Made by a program: the position numbers and the translations under genes. This document shows positions 1 to 6,497 of a stretch of DNA of 9,689 nucleotides, piece after piece. This DNA is from Bacillota bacterium (GTDB lineage: Bacteria; Bacillota; Sulfobacillia; JAJZYS01; JAJYTV01): positions 1-9,689 of the forward strand of contig JAJYTV010000051.1 of NCBI GenBank assembly GCA_021792885.1. The letters are read 5' to 3'. The first letter of the stretch is position 1; each line of letters opens with the position of its first letter. The notes under the pieces are model-generated. The model saw nothing but the letters and a program-made list of their open reading frames with translations. It had not been told where the DNA came from and did no database searches.

Positions 1-505
1 GCTGCAGGAGCTCGCCTCCGCCCGGCGCGTAGCCGAGGTCGAAGCGCTGCCCGTCCTCCGCGGCGAACCCCCGCCGCGCCAGGTAGGCGCGTGCGCCCTC
101 GCCCTGCGGCCCCGCGAGCAGCGCGGCGAACTGCGCCTGCGCCGCGTCCATGACCCGCAGGAGCTGCGCGCGCCGCTCCTGGCGGCGCGCCGCCTCACCG
201 TGCTCCACGTGCTCCTCCGCGAGCTGCACGCCGAACTCCTGCGCCAGGACCTCCGCCGCTTCCGGGAACGAAAGGTTGTCGCGGCGCATCACGAAGTCGA
301 TCGCGTCACCGCCGGCGTGGCAGCCGAAGCAGTAAAAAAGGCCCCGTTCCGGTGAAACGGAGAACGACGGCGACTTTTCGTTATGGAAGGGGCAAAGTCC
401 GACGAGCCGCGCGCCCTGGCGCCTGAGGGCGACCGTCTGTCCGACGACCGCAGCGATGTCGATCCTGCGCCGCAGTTCGTCGAGCCCCTCCGCGCGGAAG
501 GGCAA
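1..505 (-). CDS. dnaG: DNA primase DnaG, N-terminal part (runs off window)
   Basis: DnaG makes the RNA primers for lagging-strand synthesis at the replication fork. I translated 168 codons here; the gene continues past the left edge. Residues 1-95 form the CHC2-type zinc-binding domain: CPFH gives C38 and H41, and CFGC gives C59 and C62. Between them is the family stretch NEKSPSFSVSPERG, followed by HAGGDAIDFVM. Residues about 96-120 are a charged linker, and the segment ending YLARRGF...FDLGYAPGG (about 141-163) begins the DnaG N-terminal catalytic core. I chose the TTG at 505 as start because GGGAGG lies 8 nt upstream and because the protein then begins MPFRAEGLDELRRRIDI, as DnaG proteins usually do. 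The in-frame GTG at 514 overlaps the Shine-Dalgarno. It is the last gene of the visible operon, 53 bp after dgt; rpoD commonly follows dnaG but is outside the window. Identification is firm. Confidence 0.96.
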   Translation of the reverse strand, partial: MPFRAEGLDELRRRIDIAAVVGQTVALRRQGARLVGLCPFHNEKSPSFSVSPERGLFYCFGCHAGGDAIDFVMRRDNLSFPEAAEVLAQEFGVQLAEEHVEHGEAARRQERRAQLLRVMDAAQAQFAALLAGPQGEGARAYLARRGFAAEDGQRFDLGYAPGGGELLQ

Positions 506-513
506 AGATGACA

Positions 514-519
514 CCTCCC
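514..519 (-). promoter_or_regulatory. Shine-Dalgarno of dnaG, decides a TTG start
   Basis: GGGAGG on the minus strand with an 8-nt spacer to the TTG at 505-503. It rules out the in-frame GTG at 514-512, which shares a base with it. It begins 2 nt after the intergenic hairpin at 522-549. Confidence 0.75.
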
Positions 520-521
520 AG

Positions 522-549
522 GTAGCGGAGCCTCCTCAGGCTTCGCCAC
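522..549 (-). other. Imperfect hairpin in the dgt-dnaG gap
   Basis: On the minus strand, GTGGCG pairs with CGCTAC (one G-U), then an A/C mismatch, then AGCCT pairs with AGGCT around a GAGG loop, giving about 11 pairs. No U-run follows, so it is not a standard intrinsic terminator. It sits between the dgt stop and the dnaG Shine-Dalgarno, where it could be a processing site, a weak attenuator or a modulator of primase translation. The structure is seen in the sequence; any role is inferred. Confidence 0.45.
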
Positions 550-558
550 GAGGCGACG

Positions 559-1554
559 CTATTCCTCCGGCGGCCAGGGCCTCGGCAGGAAGAAGCGCGC
601 GTACTGCGAGATCGCGAAGTGGTCGGTCATGCCGGCGCAGTAGTCGCGCACGCCCTCGTCGCCCGGCGCGCTCTGCTCCGGCAAGTGCTCGGGGTGCTCC
701 CGGTAGAAGAGGTAGAGCTGGCGCAGGAGGCCTTCGGCCTTCTTCTCCTCGCGCTTCGGCGGCGAGCCGAAGTAGACGCGCTGGAAGAGGAACTGGCGCA
801 GCTCCTCGAGCGCCTGCGCCTCCCCTTCGCGCATGGCCGCCTGCGGCTCGCCCGCGGACTGAGCGAGCACCGCGAGGACGAGCGCGTGGATGCGCTGGGA
901 GTGGCGCTCGCCCAGGAGGCGGATCGGTCCCGTGGGAAGGTCCCGCTCCTGGATGATGTGGGCCCGCAGCGCGTCGTCGATGTCGTGGTTCACGTAGGCG
1001 ATCCGGTCCGCGAGGTGCACGAGCCGCGCCTCGAGCGTACCGGGGCGGCCGCTCGCCGTGTGCGAGACGATGCCGTCGCGCACCTCCTGGGTGAGGTTCA
1101 GCCCCTGGGAGCGCTCCAGCACGTCGCAGACGCGCAGGCTCTGCTCGTAGTGGCGAAAGCCTCCCGGCACGAGTTCGTCGAGCACCCTCTCGCCCGCATG
1201 GCCGAACGGCGTGTGGCCGATGTCGTGCGCGAGCGCGATCGCCTCCGTGAGGTCCTCGTTCAGGCGCAGGGCACGGGCCAGCGTGCGCGCGATCTGGGCC
1301 ACCTCGAGCGTATGCGTGAGGCGCGTGCGGTAGTGGTCGCCCTCCGCCGCGATGAACACCTGCGTCTTGTCCTTGAGCCGCCGAAATGCCTTCGAGTGGA
1401 TGATCCGGTCGCGGTCGCGCTGAAACGCCGTGCGCACGGGGTCGCCGTCGGCCTCGGGGCGCACGCGCCCCGCGCTCTCGGCGCTGCGCGCCGCCCAGGG
1501 CATGAGGTCGCGCCGCTCCCGCTCCTCCGTGAAGGCGCGCGGCGTCTGCGTCAT
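559..1554 (-). CDS. dgt: dGTPase-family deoxynucleotide triphosphohydrolase (HD domain)
   Basis: A 331-residue HD-superfamily phosphohydrolase of the Dgt family, which releases tripolyphosphate from dGTP or other dNTPs and so trims dNTP pools in the cytoplasm. The family signatures are clear: FQRDRDRIIHSKAFRRLKDKTQVF (residues 44-67), then YRTRLTHTLEVAQIAR with metal ligand H81. Next come AHDIGHTPFGHAGE with H110-D111 plus H114 and H119, and finally HLADRIAYVNHDIDDA with the last ligand, D183. The length fits the shorter 'type 2' dGTPase-like proteins rather than the roughly 500-residue E. coli Dgt. The ATG at 1554 shares ATGA with the upstream stop, and GGAGGAGG lies 7 nt before it. A much longer upstream reading of this frame overlaps the DUF885-like gene and is not real. 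dgt directly before dnaG is a familiar arrangement in Clostridia-type genomes. Substrate range cannot be read from sequence. Confidence 0.95.
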   Translation of the reverse strand: MTQTPRAFTEERERRDLMPWAARSAESAGRVRPEADGDPVRTAFQRDRDRIIHSKAFRRLKDKTQVFIAAEGDHYRTRLTHTLEVAQIARTLARALRLNEDLTEAIALAHDIGHTPFGHAGERVLDELVPGGFRHYEQSLRVCDVLERSQGLNLTQEVRDGIVSHTASGRPGTLEARLVHLADRIAYVNHDIDDALRAHIIQERDLPTGPIRLLGERHSQRIHALVLAVLAQSAGEPQAAMREGEAQALEELRQFLFQRVYFGSPPKREEKKAEGLLRQLYLFYREHPEHLPEQSAPGDEGVRDYCAGMTDHFAISQYARFFLPRPWPPEE

Positions 1555-2999
1555 GCGCTCGCCTCCTCCATCTGCGGCAGGGCGCCGCCCGCGAGCACCG
1601 CCTCGTGCGCGGCGCGCAGCGTTGCGCCGCCGTCCTGGGCCCGGCGCACGCGGTCTGCGATGTCCTGCGCGAGCCACCAGGGCAGGGCGCCGGACCCCGG
1701 CTGGCGCGCGACCGCCTGCAGCTCGCCCTCGGCGAGGGGCTCCGGAAGGCCAAGGGCGTTTGCGAGCACCTCGAGGATCTGCGCGCGCGGCGCAATCTGG
1801 GCGTGCAACGCCGCGTCCGCGAACGCCCGCGCCGCCCGCTGCGCCCCGTCGAGCGCCGCGACGAGCTGCACCTTCTCGCTCCCCATGCGCCCCGCCGCGA
1901 AGCGCGCCGCGTAGAGCGCCCAGCCCTGCGCCGCGAACGGCGACAGGAGGAGGCGGCGCAGCTTGTCCTCGCCCGCCGCGCAGAAGAGGAGGTGGCTGCC
2001 GGGCAGCCCGTCGTGCGCCATGGCGAGGTAGGTGCGCGCGCGGGCGTGCGCGCTCTGCATCGGGCCGAGCGCCTGGCTCACGAGCACGGTGCCGGCGGGA
2101 TCCGATGCCGAGCGCGGAAGGTAGGCCGTGAGCGGCAGAAGGCCGTGCAGGTGCGCCGGCGCGAGCGCGATCTCGAGCGGCGCGCTCGCGGCGGGGAAAT
2201 CGTCCGCGACCGCCGCCGCAACGGCATCGCGCGCCGCGCGGTAGGCCTCGGCGAGCTCGCCCTCGTGCTCCGGGGCGTCCTCGCCGATCCCCTGGACGAC
2301 CGCATAGAGGTCCTCGCCGGGCGCGATCAGCCGTGCGATCCGGCGCGCCTCGCGCAGTTCCGCGTGCATCGCGGTGAACGCAGCCTCCGCGATCTCCTTC
2401 GGCAGGAGCCGTGCGCCCGACTCGGCGAGCAGGAGGTCCGCGTAGGGATGCGCCCCCATCGGCTCCGCCCCCGGCGTCTCCGCCATCGCGTCGAGGCCGC
2501 GCACGAAGTGCTCGCAGGCCATGAAGGCGATGCCGAGCACGTCCCCCGCCTCGGCGAGCTCGGGCTGCGCGCCGCGTGCGAGCAAAAGCCCTGCGGCGAG
2601 CGACGCGGCCTGCGCGCCGAAAGCGCGGCTGCCCGCGCCGAGGGGCCCGTCCCCCGCGCACGCGAGGGCCGCCGCGAGGTGTCCCGGCAGCGCCGCGAGC
2701 ACCTCCTGGCGCTCGCTTTCGCCGTGCAGCTCCGCGAGCACGAGCGCGCCGAGCACCTCTCCCGCCGCGACCGAGGGGTCTGCCTGGCGCTGCGCCCCGC
2801 GGCGCCCCGCGCGCCAGAGAAGGCGCTGAAGGAGCGCCCGCCGCGCGGCGGGCGCCTCCCCTAGCCTTGCCCTGAGCTGCTCGAGCGCCGCGGGGCCCGG
2901 CCCGTCGCCGAAGCCCCGGAAGCCATCCCCGACCTCCTGCCGCTCGACGCCGAAGGCTCCGAGGTAGAGATCCAGGATCTCCTGCTCGATACCGGCCAA
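1551..2999 (-). CDS. DUF885-like protein with degenerate metallopeptidase motifs
   Basis: A 482-residue, Ala-rich, apparently soluble protein with no signal peptide or membrane segment. The C-terminal two thirds resemble DUF885, a family of uncharacterised proteins related to zinc metallopeptidases. PLTAYLPRSASDPAGTVLVS (289-308) precedes HDGLPGSH (329-336), which takes the place of the family's HExxPGHH. QGWALYAARFAAGRMG (358-373) takes the place of EGWxxYxE...MG. AARAFADAALHAQ (389-401) and the end AHEAVLAGGALPQMEE (464-479) match the usual C-terminal pattern. The expected catalytic Glu is Asp330, one His is Ser335, and both Glu of the EGWxxYxE motif are gone (Q358, A365), so peptidase activity is doubtful. 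It is shorter than the usual roughly 550-600 residues. The N-terminal 130 residues are not recognised. The TTG start is supported by GGAGG 8 nt upstream, inside the end of ppdK; it overlaps dgt by 4 bp. The family call is from remembered motifs, so moderate. Confidence 0.7.
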   Translation of the reverse strand: MAGIEQEILDLYLGAFGVERQEVGDGFRGFGDGPGPAALEQLRARLGEAPAARRALLQRLLWRAGRRGAQRQADPSVAAGEVLGALVLAELHGESERQEVLAALPGHLAAALACAGDGPLGAGSRAFGAQAASLAAGLLLARGAQPELAEAGDVLGIAFMACEHFVRGLDAMAETPGAEPMGAHPYADLLLAESGARLLPKEIAEAAFTAMHAELREARRIARLIAPGEDLYAVVQGIGEDAPEHEGELAEAYRAARDAVAAAVADDFPAASAPLEIALAPAHLHGLLPLTAYLPRSASDPAGTVLVSQALGPMQSAHARARTYLAMAHDGLPGSHLLFCAAGEDKLRRLLLSPFAAQGWALYAARFAAGRMGSEKVQLVAALDGAQRAARAFADAALHAQIAPRAQILEVLANALGLPEPLAEGELQAVARQPGSGALPWWLAQDIADRVRRAQDGGATLRAAHEAVLAGGALPQMEEASA

Positions 3000-3002
3000 G
3001 CG

Positions 3003-5642
3003 TCAGTCCTCCAAGGCCGCGCGCGCCGCCGCGAGCCGTGCGATCGGCACGCGGTAGGGCGAGCACGAGACGTAGTTGAGTCCGGTGCGGTGGCAGAACG
3101 CGATCGAGCGCGGCTCGCCGCCGTGCTCCCCGCAGATCCCGACCTTGAGCTCCGGCTTCACCGCGCGCCCGCGCGCCACGCCGAACGTCACGAGCTGGCC
3201 CACGCCGGCCTGGTCCAGGACGGCGAAGGGATTCTCCTCCAGCACCTTCTCCTCGAGGTAGCGGGTGAGGAACTTCCCCTCCGCGTCGTCGCGGCTGTAC
3301 CCGAACGTCGTCTGGGTGAGGTCGTTCGTGCCGAAGGAGAAGAAGTCCGCGTGCTGGGCGATCTCGCCCGCCAGAAGGCACGCCCGCGGCACCTCGAGCA
3401 TCGTCCCGACCTTGAGCGGGATCTTGGCGCCCGTCTCGCTCTGCACCTCCTGGTGCACCGCCGCGACGAGCCGGCGCGAGATCTCGAGCTCCTTCGGGTC
3501 GCCGACGAGAGGGATCATCACCTCGGGGTGGACGTCGATGCCCTCGCGCTGCAGCCGCGCCGCCGCCTGGAAGATGGCGCGCGCCTGCATCTCGTAGATC
3601 TCCGGGTAGATGAGACCGAGGCGGCAGCCGCGGAAGCCCAGCATCGGGTTGAACTCCGAAAGCGCGCGCGCCTGGCGCAGGAGGTCGGCCTTGCGCCGGT
3701 ACTCCTCGCTGCCCTGCTCGCCGCGCTCCTTGAGGAGCGCCACCTCGACCGCGAGCTCCTCGACGTCAGGCAGGAACTCGTGCAGCGGCGGGTCGAGGAG
3801 CCGGATCGTCACCGGCAGCCCCTGCATCGCCCGCAGGATGCCGTAGAAGTCGCCCTCCTGGAACGGCAGCAGCCGGTCGAGGGCCGCCCGCCGCTCCGCC
3901 TCGGTGCCCGCGAGGATCATCTCCTGCACGACGGGCAGGCGGTCCTGCTGCATGAACATGTGCTCGGTGCGGCACAGGCCGACGCCCTGGGCCCCGAAGG
4001 CGCGGGCCTTCTCCGCGTCCTCCGGCGTGTCGGCGTTCGCCATCACGCCGAGGCGCCTCGTCTCGTCCGCCCAGCGCAGGATCTCCGAGGACTCCCCGCC
4101 GAGCTCCGGCTCGACCATCGGCACCTGCCCGTCGAACACGCGGCCCGTCGCGCCGTCGATCGAGATCGTGTCGTCCTCGTGCAGCGTGTGTCCCGCGACC
4201 TGCAGCTCGCGCCGCCCGAGGTCGATCTTCAGCGCCTCGCAGCCGACGACGCAGGGCTTGCCCATGCCGCGCGCCACGATGGCGGCGTGGCAGGTCATGC
4301 CGCCGCGCGACGTGAGGACGCCCTGCGCCAGCACGATGCCGTGGATGTCGTCGGGGGCCGTCTCCGGCCGCACCAGGATGACCTTCTCGCCGAGGCGCCC
4401 CAGGCGCTCCGCGCTGTCGGCGTCGAACACGATCCGCCCGCTCGCCGCGCCCGGCGAGGCGGGAAGCCCCTTCGCCAGCACGTCGTTTTGCGCGTGCGGG
4501 TCGACGCCGCGGTGCAGGAGCTGGTCGATCTGCTCCGGGCTCACGCGCCGCAGCGCCTCGTCCTTCGTGATCCGCCCCTCGTGCACGAGGTCGACGGCGA
4601 TCTTCACGGCCGCCCGCGCCGAGCGCTTGCCGCTGCGCGTCTGCAGCATGTAGAGGCGCCCGTCCTCGATCGTGAACTCGATGTCCTGCATGTCGGCATA
4701 GTGCTTCTCGAGAAGCTGCGCGACCTCTTGCACCTGCCCGTAGGCCAAGGGGATGTCTTCCTGGAGCACCGCGATCTCCTTCGGCGTGCGGATGCCCGCG
4801 ACGACGTCCTCGCCCTGCGCCTGCGTCAGGTACTCGCCGTAGAGCACCTTCTCGCCGGTGTTCGGGTTGCGCGTGAAGAGCACGCCCGTCCCCGACTGCG
4901 GCGAGAGGTTGCCGAACACCATCGCCTGCACGTTCACCGCCGTGCCAAGGTCGTCGGGGATCTGGTTGATGCGCCGGTAGACCTTTGCGCGCGGGTTCTC
5001 CCAGGAGTCGAAGACGGCCCGGATCGCGAGGATCAGCTGCTCTCCCGGCTCCTCGGGGAAGGGGCGGCCGGTCTCGCTCTGCACGAGCGCGAGGTAGCGC
5101 GCGATGATGCCTTCGAGGTCCTGCTCCGTGAGCTGGTGGTCGTGCTGGACGCCCGCCTTCTCGCGCGCGTCGTGCAGGACCTCCTCGAACTTGCTGTGTT
5201 CCATGTGCAGCACGACATTGCCGAACATCTGGATGAAGCGGCGGTGGCAGTCGAGCGCGAAGCGGCGCCCCGCCCGCTGTCCCAGCCCCTCGCGGGTCTC
5301 GGGGTTGAGGCCGAGGTTCAGCACCGTGTCCATCATGCCGGGCATCGACACGGCCGCGCCGGAGCGCACCGACACGAGCAGCGGGTTCTCGCGGTCTCCG
5401 AAGCGCTTGCCGGCGCGCTCCTCGAGCGCAGCGACCTCGCGCCAGACCTCGTCCTCGAGACCGTCCGGGAACGCGCGGCCGAGCGCGTTGTAGGCGTTGC
5501 AGGCCTGGGCCGTGACGGTGAAGCCGGGGGGCACCGGCAAGCCGACGCGGGTCATCTCCGCGAGGTTCGCGCCCTTGCCGCCGAGCCGAGCGCGGTCGTC
5601 CTTGGAGCCTTCCTCGAATCGGTACACGTACTTCTCCGCCAC
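3003..5642 (-). CDS. ppdK: Pyruvate, phosphate dikinase
   Basis: PPDK interconverts pyruvate + ATP + Pi and PEP + AMP + PPi, and can run in the glycolytic or gluconeogenic direction depending on the cell. The 879 residues equal the family's normal length, and all domains are present. The N-terminal ATP-grasp domain (about 1-340) has GGKGANLAEM (21-30), SVRSGA (91-96) and LQTRSGKRS (333-341). The phosphohistidine domain has TSRGGMTCHAAIVARGMGKP (444-463) with catalytic H452 and, two residues before, T450, the Thr that the regulatory protein phosphorylates. The C-terminal PEP/pyruvate barrel has GLCRTEHMF (555-563), FGTNDLTQTTFG (770-781) and CGEHGG with catalytic C837. The start is GTG, with GGGGAGG ending 9 nt upstream inside the regulator gene. 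It lies 3 bp after the regulator and 3 bp before the DUF885-like gene. Nothing is missing or broken. Confidence 0.99.
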   Translation of the reverse strand: MAEKYVYRFEEGSKDDRARLGGKGANLAEMTRVGLPVPPGFTVTAQACNAYNALGRAFPDGLEDEVWREVAALEERAGKRFGDRENPLLVSVRSGAAVSMPGMMDTVLNLGLNPETREGLGQRAGRRFALDCHRRFIQMFGNVVLHMEHSKFEEVLHDAREKAGVQHDHQLTEQDLEGIIARYLALVQSETGRPFPEEPGEQLILAIRAVFDSWENPRAKVYRRINQIPDDLGTAVNVQAMVFGNLSPQSGTGVLFTRNPNTGEKVLYGEYLTQAQGEDVVAGIRTPKEIAVLQEDIPLAYGQVQEVAQLLEKHYADMQDIEFTIEDGRLYMLQTRSGKRSARAAVKIAVDLVHEGRITKDEALRRVSPEQIDQLLHRGVDPHAQNDVLAKGLPASPGAASGRIVFDADSAERLGRLGEKVILVRPETAPDDIHGIVLAQGVLTSRGGMTCHAAIVARGMGKPCVVGCEALKIDLGRRELQVAGHTLHEDDTISIDGATGRVFDGQVPMVEPELGGESSEILRWADETRRLGVMANADTPEDAEKARAFGAQGVGLCRTEHMFMQQDRLPVVQEMILAGTEAERRAALDRLLPFQEGDFYGILRAMQGLPVTIRLLDPPLHEFLPDVEELAVEVALLKERGEQGSEEYRRKADLLRQARALSEFNPMLGFRGCRLGLIYPEIYEMQARAIFQAAARLQREGIDVHPEVMIPLVGDPKELEISRRLVAAVHQEVQSETGAKIPLKVGTMLEVPRACLLAGEIAQHADFFSFGTNDLTQTTFGYSRDDAEGKFLTRYLEEKVLEENPFAVLDQAGVGQLVTFGVARGRAVKPELKVGICGEHGGEPRSIAFCHRTGLNYVSCSPYRVPIARLAAARAALED
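3008..3012 (-). promoter_or_regulatory. Shine-Dalgarno inside ppdK for the TTG-started DUF885-like gene
   Basis: GGAGG is formed by the last sense codons of ppdK (Leu-Glu-Asp) and stands 8 nt before the TTG at 2999-2997. It fixes a TTG start; the next in-frame Met is about 160 residues in. It suggests translational coupling to ppdK. Confidence 0.7.
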
Positions 5643-5645
5643 GCT

Positions 5646-6479
5646 CTACGTCCTCCCCACGATTTCAAGGATGCGGTTCGCCGTCTCCTCCACCGCTTTC
5701 TGGGAGACGTCCACGACGGTGCATGCGAGGCGCCGGTACACGCGGTCCGCGTACTCCAGTTCCTCGATGATCCTCCCGAGGTCCGCATAGCGCGAGCCCG
5801 AGCCGAGCCCGAGGCTCTTCAGGCGCTCGGTGCGGATCTGCAGCAGGATCTCCGGGTTGATCGTCAGGCCGATGATCTTGCGCGGCGAGACCTGGAACAG
5901 CTCGTCGGGCAGGTCGGCCTCCGGGACGAGCGGCACGTTCGCCACCTTGATCTGCCGGTGCGCGAGGTACATCGAGGTCGGAGTCTTGGACGTCCGGGAG
6001 ACGCCGAGCAGCACCACCTCCGCGCGCAGGATGCCGGCGGGGTCCTTGCCATCATCGTACCGCACCGCGAATTCGACCGCCTCGACGCGGCGGAAATAGC
6101 GCGCGTCCAGCCGGTGCACCAGGCCCGGCTGGCGGCTCGGGGATGCCGCGAGGCGCACCGCGAGGCCGTCCAGGAGGGGCCCCATCACGTCGACGTAGGG
6201 CACGCCGGCCGTCTGGAGCCGCCCGGCGATCGCCTGGCGCAGCTCCGGCAGGATGATCGTGTACACGACTGCCGCCGGCGCCTCCCCGAGGCCCGCCATG
6301 AGCTCCTGGAAGTCCTCTTCCGTCGTCACGTGAGGGAACCGGCGCACCTCGATCGGGTGGCCAGGGAACTGGCTCGCGGCCGCCTGCGCCACGAGCTCCG
6401 CCGTCTCCCCGAGCGCGTCCGAGATCACGACGATCAGCGCGGGGCGAACGTGCAGGTCCGCGCCGCTATTCCCCGCCAT
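5646..6479 (-). CDS. yqfL: Pyruvate, phosphate dikinase regulatory protein (bifunctional Ser/Thr kinase/phosphorylase, DUF299)
   Basis: A 277-residue member of the PPDK/PEP-synthase regulatory family. It uses ADP to phosphorylate the Thr next to the catalytic His of PPDK, switching it off, and uses Pi to remove that phosphate. The start IVVISDALGETAELVAQAA (16-34) and the P-loop-like GVSRTSKTPTSMYLA (159-173) are family hallmarks, followed by KVANVPLVPE (178-187), GLTINPE (204-210) and CTVVDVSQKAVEETA (253-267). The direct neighbour is ppdK, carrying the target Thr450 two residues before catalytic His452, so the substrate is PPDK rather than PEP synthase. The ATG at 6479 is preceded by AGGAGGTGA with a 5-nt spacer; a GTG at 6488 lies inside that Shine-Dalgarno and is rejected. 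It is 18 bp after glyS and 3 bp before ppdK. The symbol follows the Bacillus homologue, which is also located between glyS and dnaG. Confidence 0.97.
   Translation of the reverse strand: MAGNSGADLHVRPALIVVISDALGETAELVAQAAASQFPGHPIEVRRFPHVTTEEDFQELMAGLGEAPAAVVYTIILPELRQAIAGRLQTAGVPYVDVMGPLLDGLAVRLAASPSRQPGLVHRLDARYFRRVEAVEFAVRYDDGKDPAGILRAEVVLLGVSRTSKTPTSMYLAHRQIKVANVPLVPEADLPDELFQVSPRKIIGLTINPEILLQIRTERLKSLGLGSGSRYADLGRIIEELEYADRVYRRLACTVVDVSQKAVEETANRILEIVGRT
5652..5658 (-). promoter_or_regulatory. Shine-Dalgarno of ppdK within the end of the regulator gene
   Basis: GGGGAGG lies in the last codons of the regulatory-protein gene, 9 nt before the GTG start of ppdK at 5642. It supports the GTG start (protein MAEKYVYRFEEG, a typical PPDK beginning) and tight coupling of kinase target and regulator. 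Confidence 0.7.
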
Positions 6480-6497
6480 GGGCGTCACCTCCTGCCG

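Noticed and set aside
512..514. GTG as the start of dnaG
   Set aside because: It overlaps the GGGAGG ribosome site, so it cannot be served by it; the TTG at 505 has an 8-nt spacer.
289..549. A minus-strand 86-codon frame over the start of dnaG
   Set aside because: It is a shifted frame of the dnaG zinc-domain region; the DnaG frame itself gives CPFH and CFGC motifs and continues to the window edge.
619..1914. Long plus-strand frame opposite dgt and the DUF885-like gene
   Set aside because: Antisense shadow in GC-rich DNA; no domain is recognised, and the dgt catalytic motifs on the other strand are decisive.
559..3381. A 940-codon reading of the dgt frame extending upstream
   Set aside because: Only the last 331 residues are dGTPase; the rest is out of frame over the DUF885-like gene and the end of ppdK, and is low-complexity Arg/Gly/Ala. 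The ATG at 1554 with its Shine-Dalgarno is the true start.
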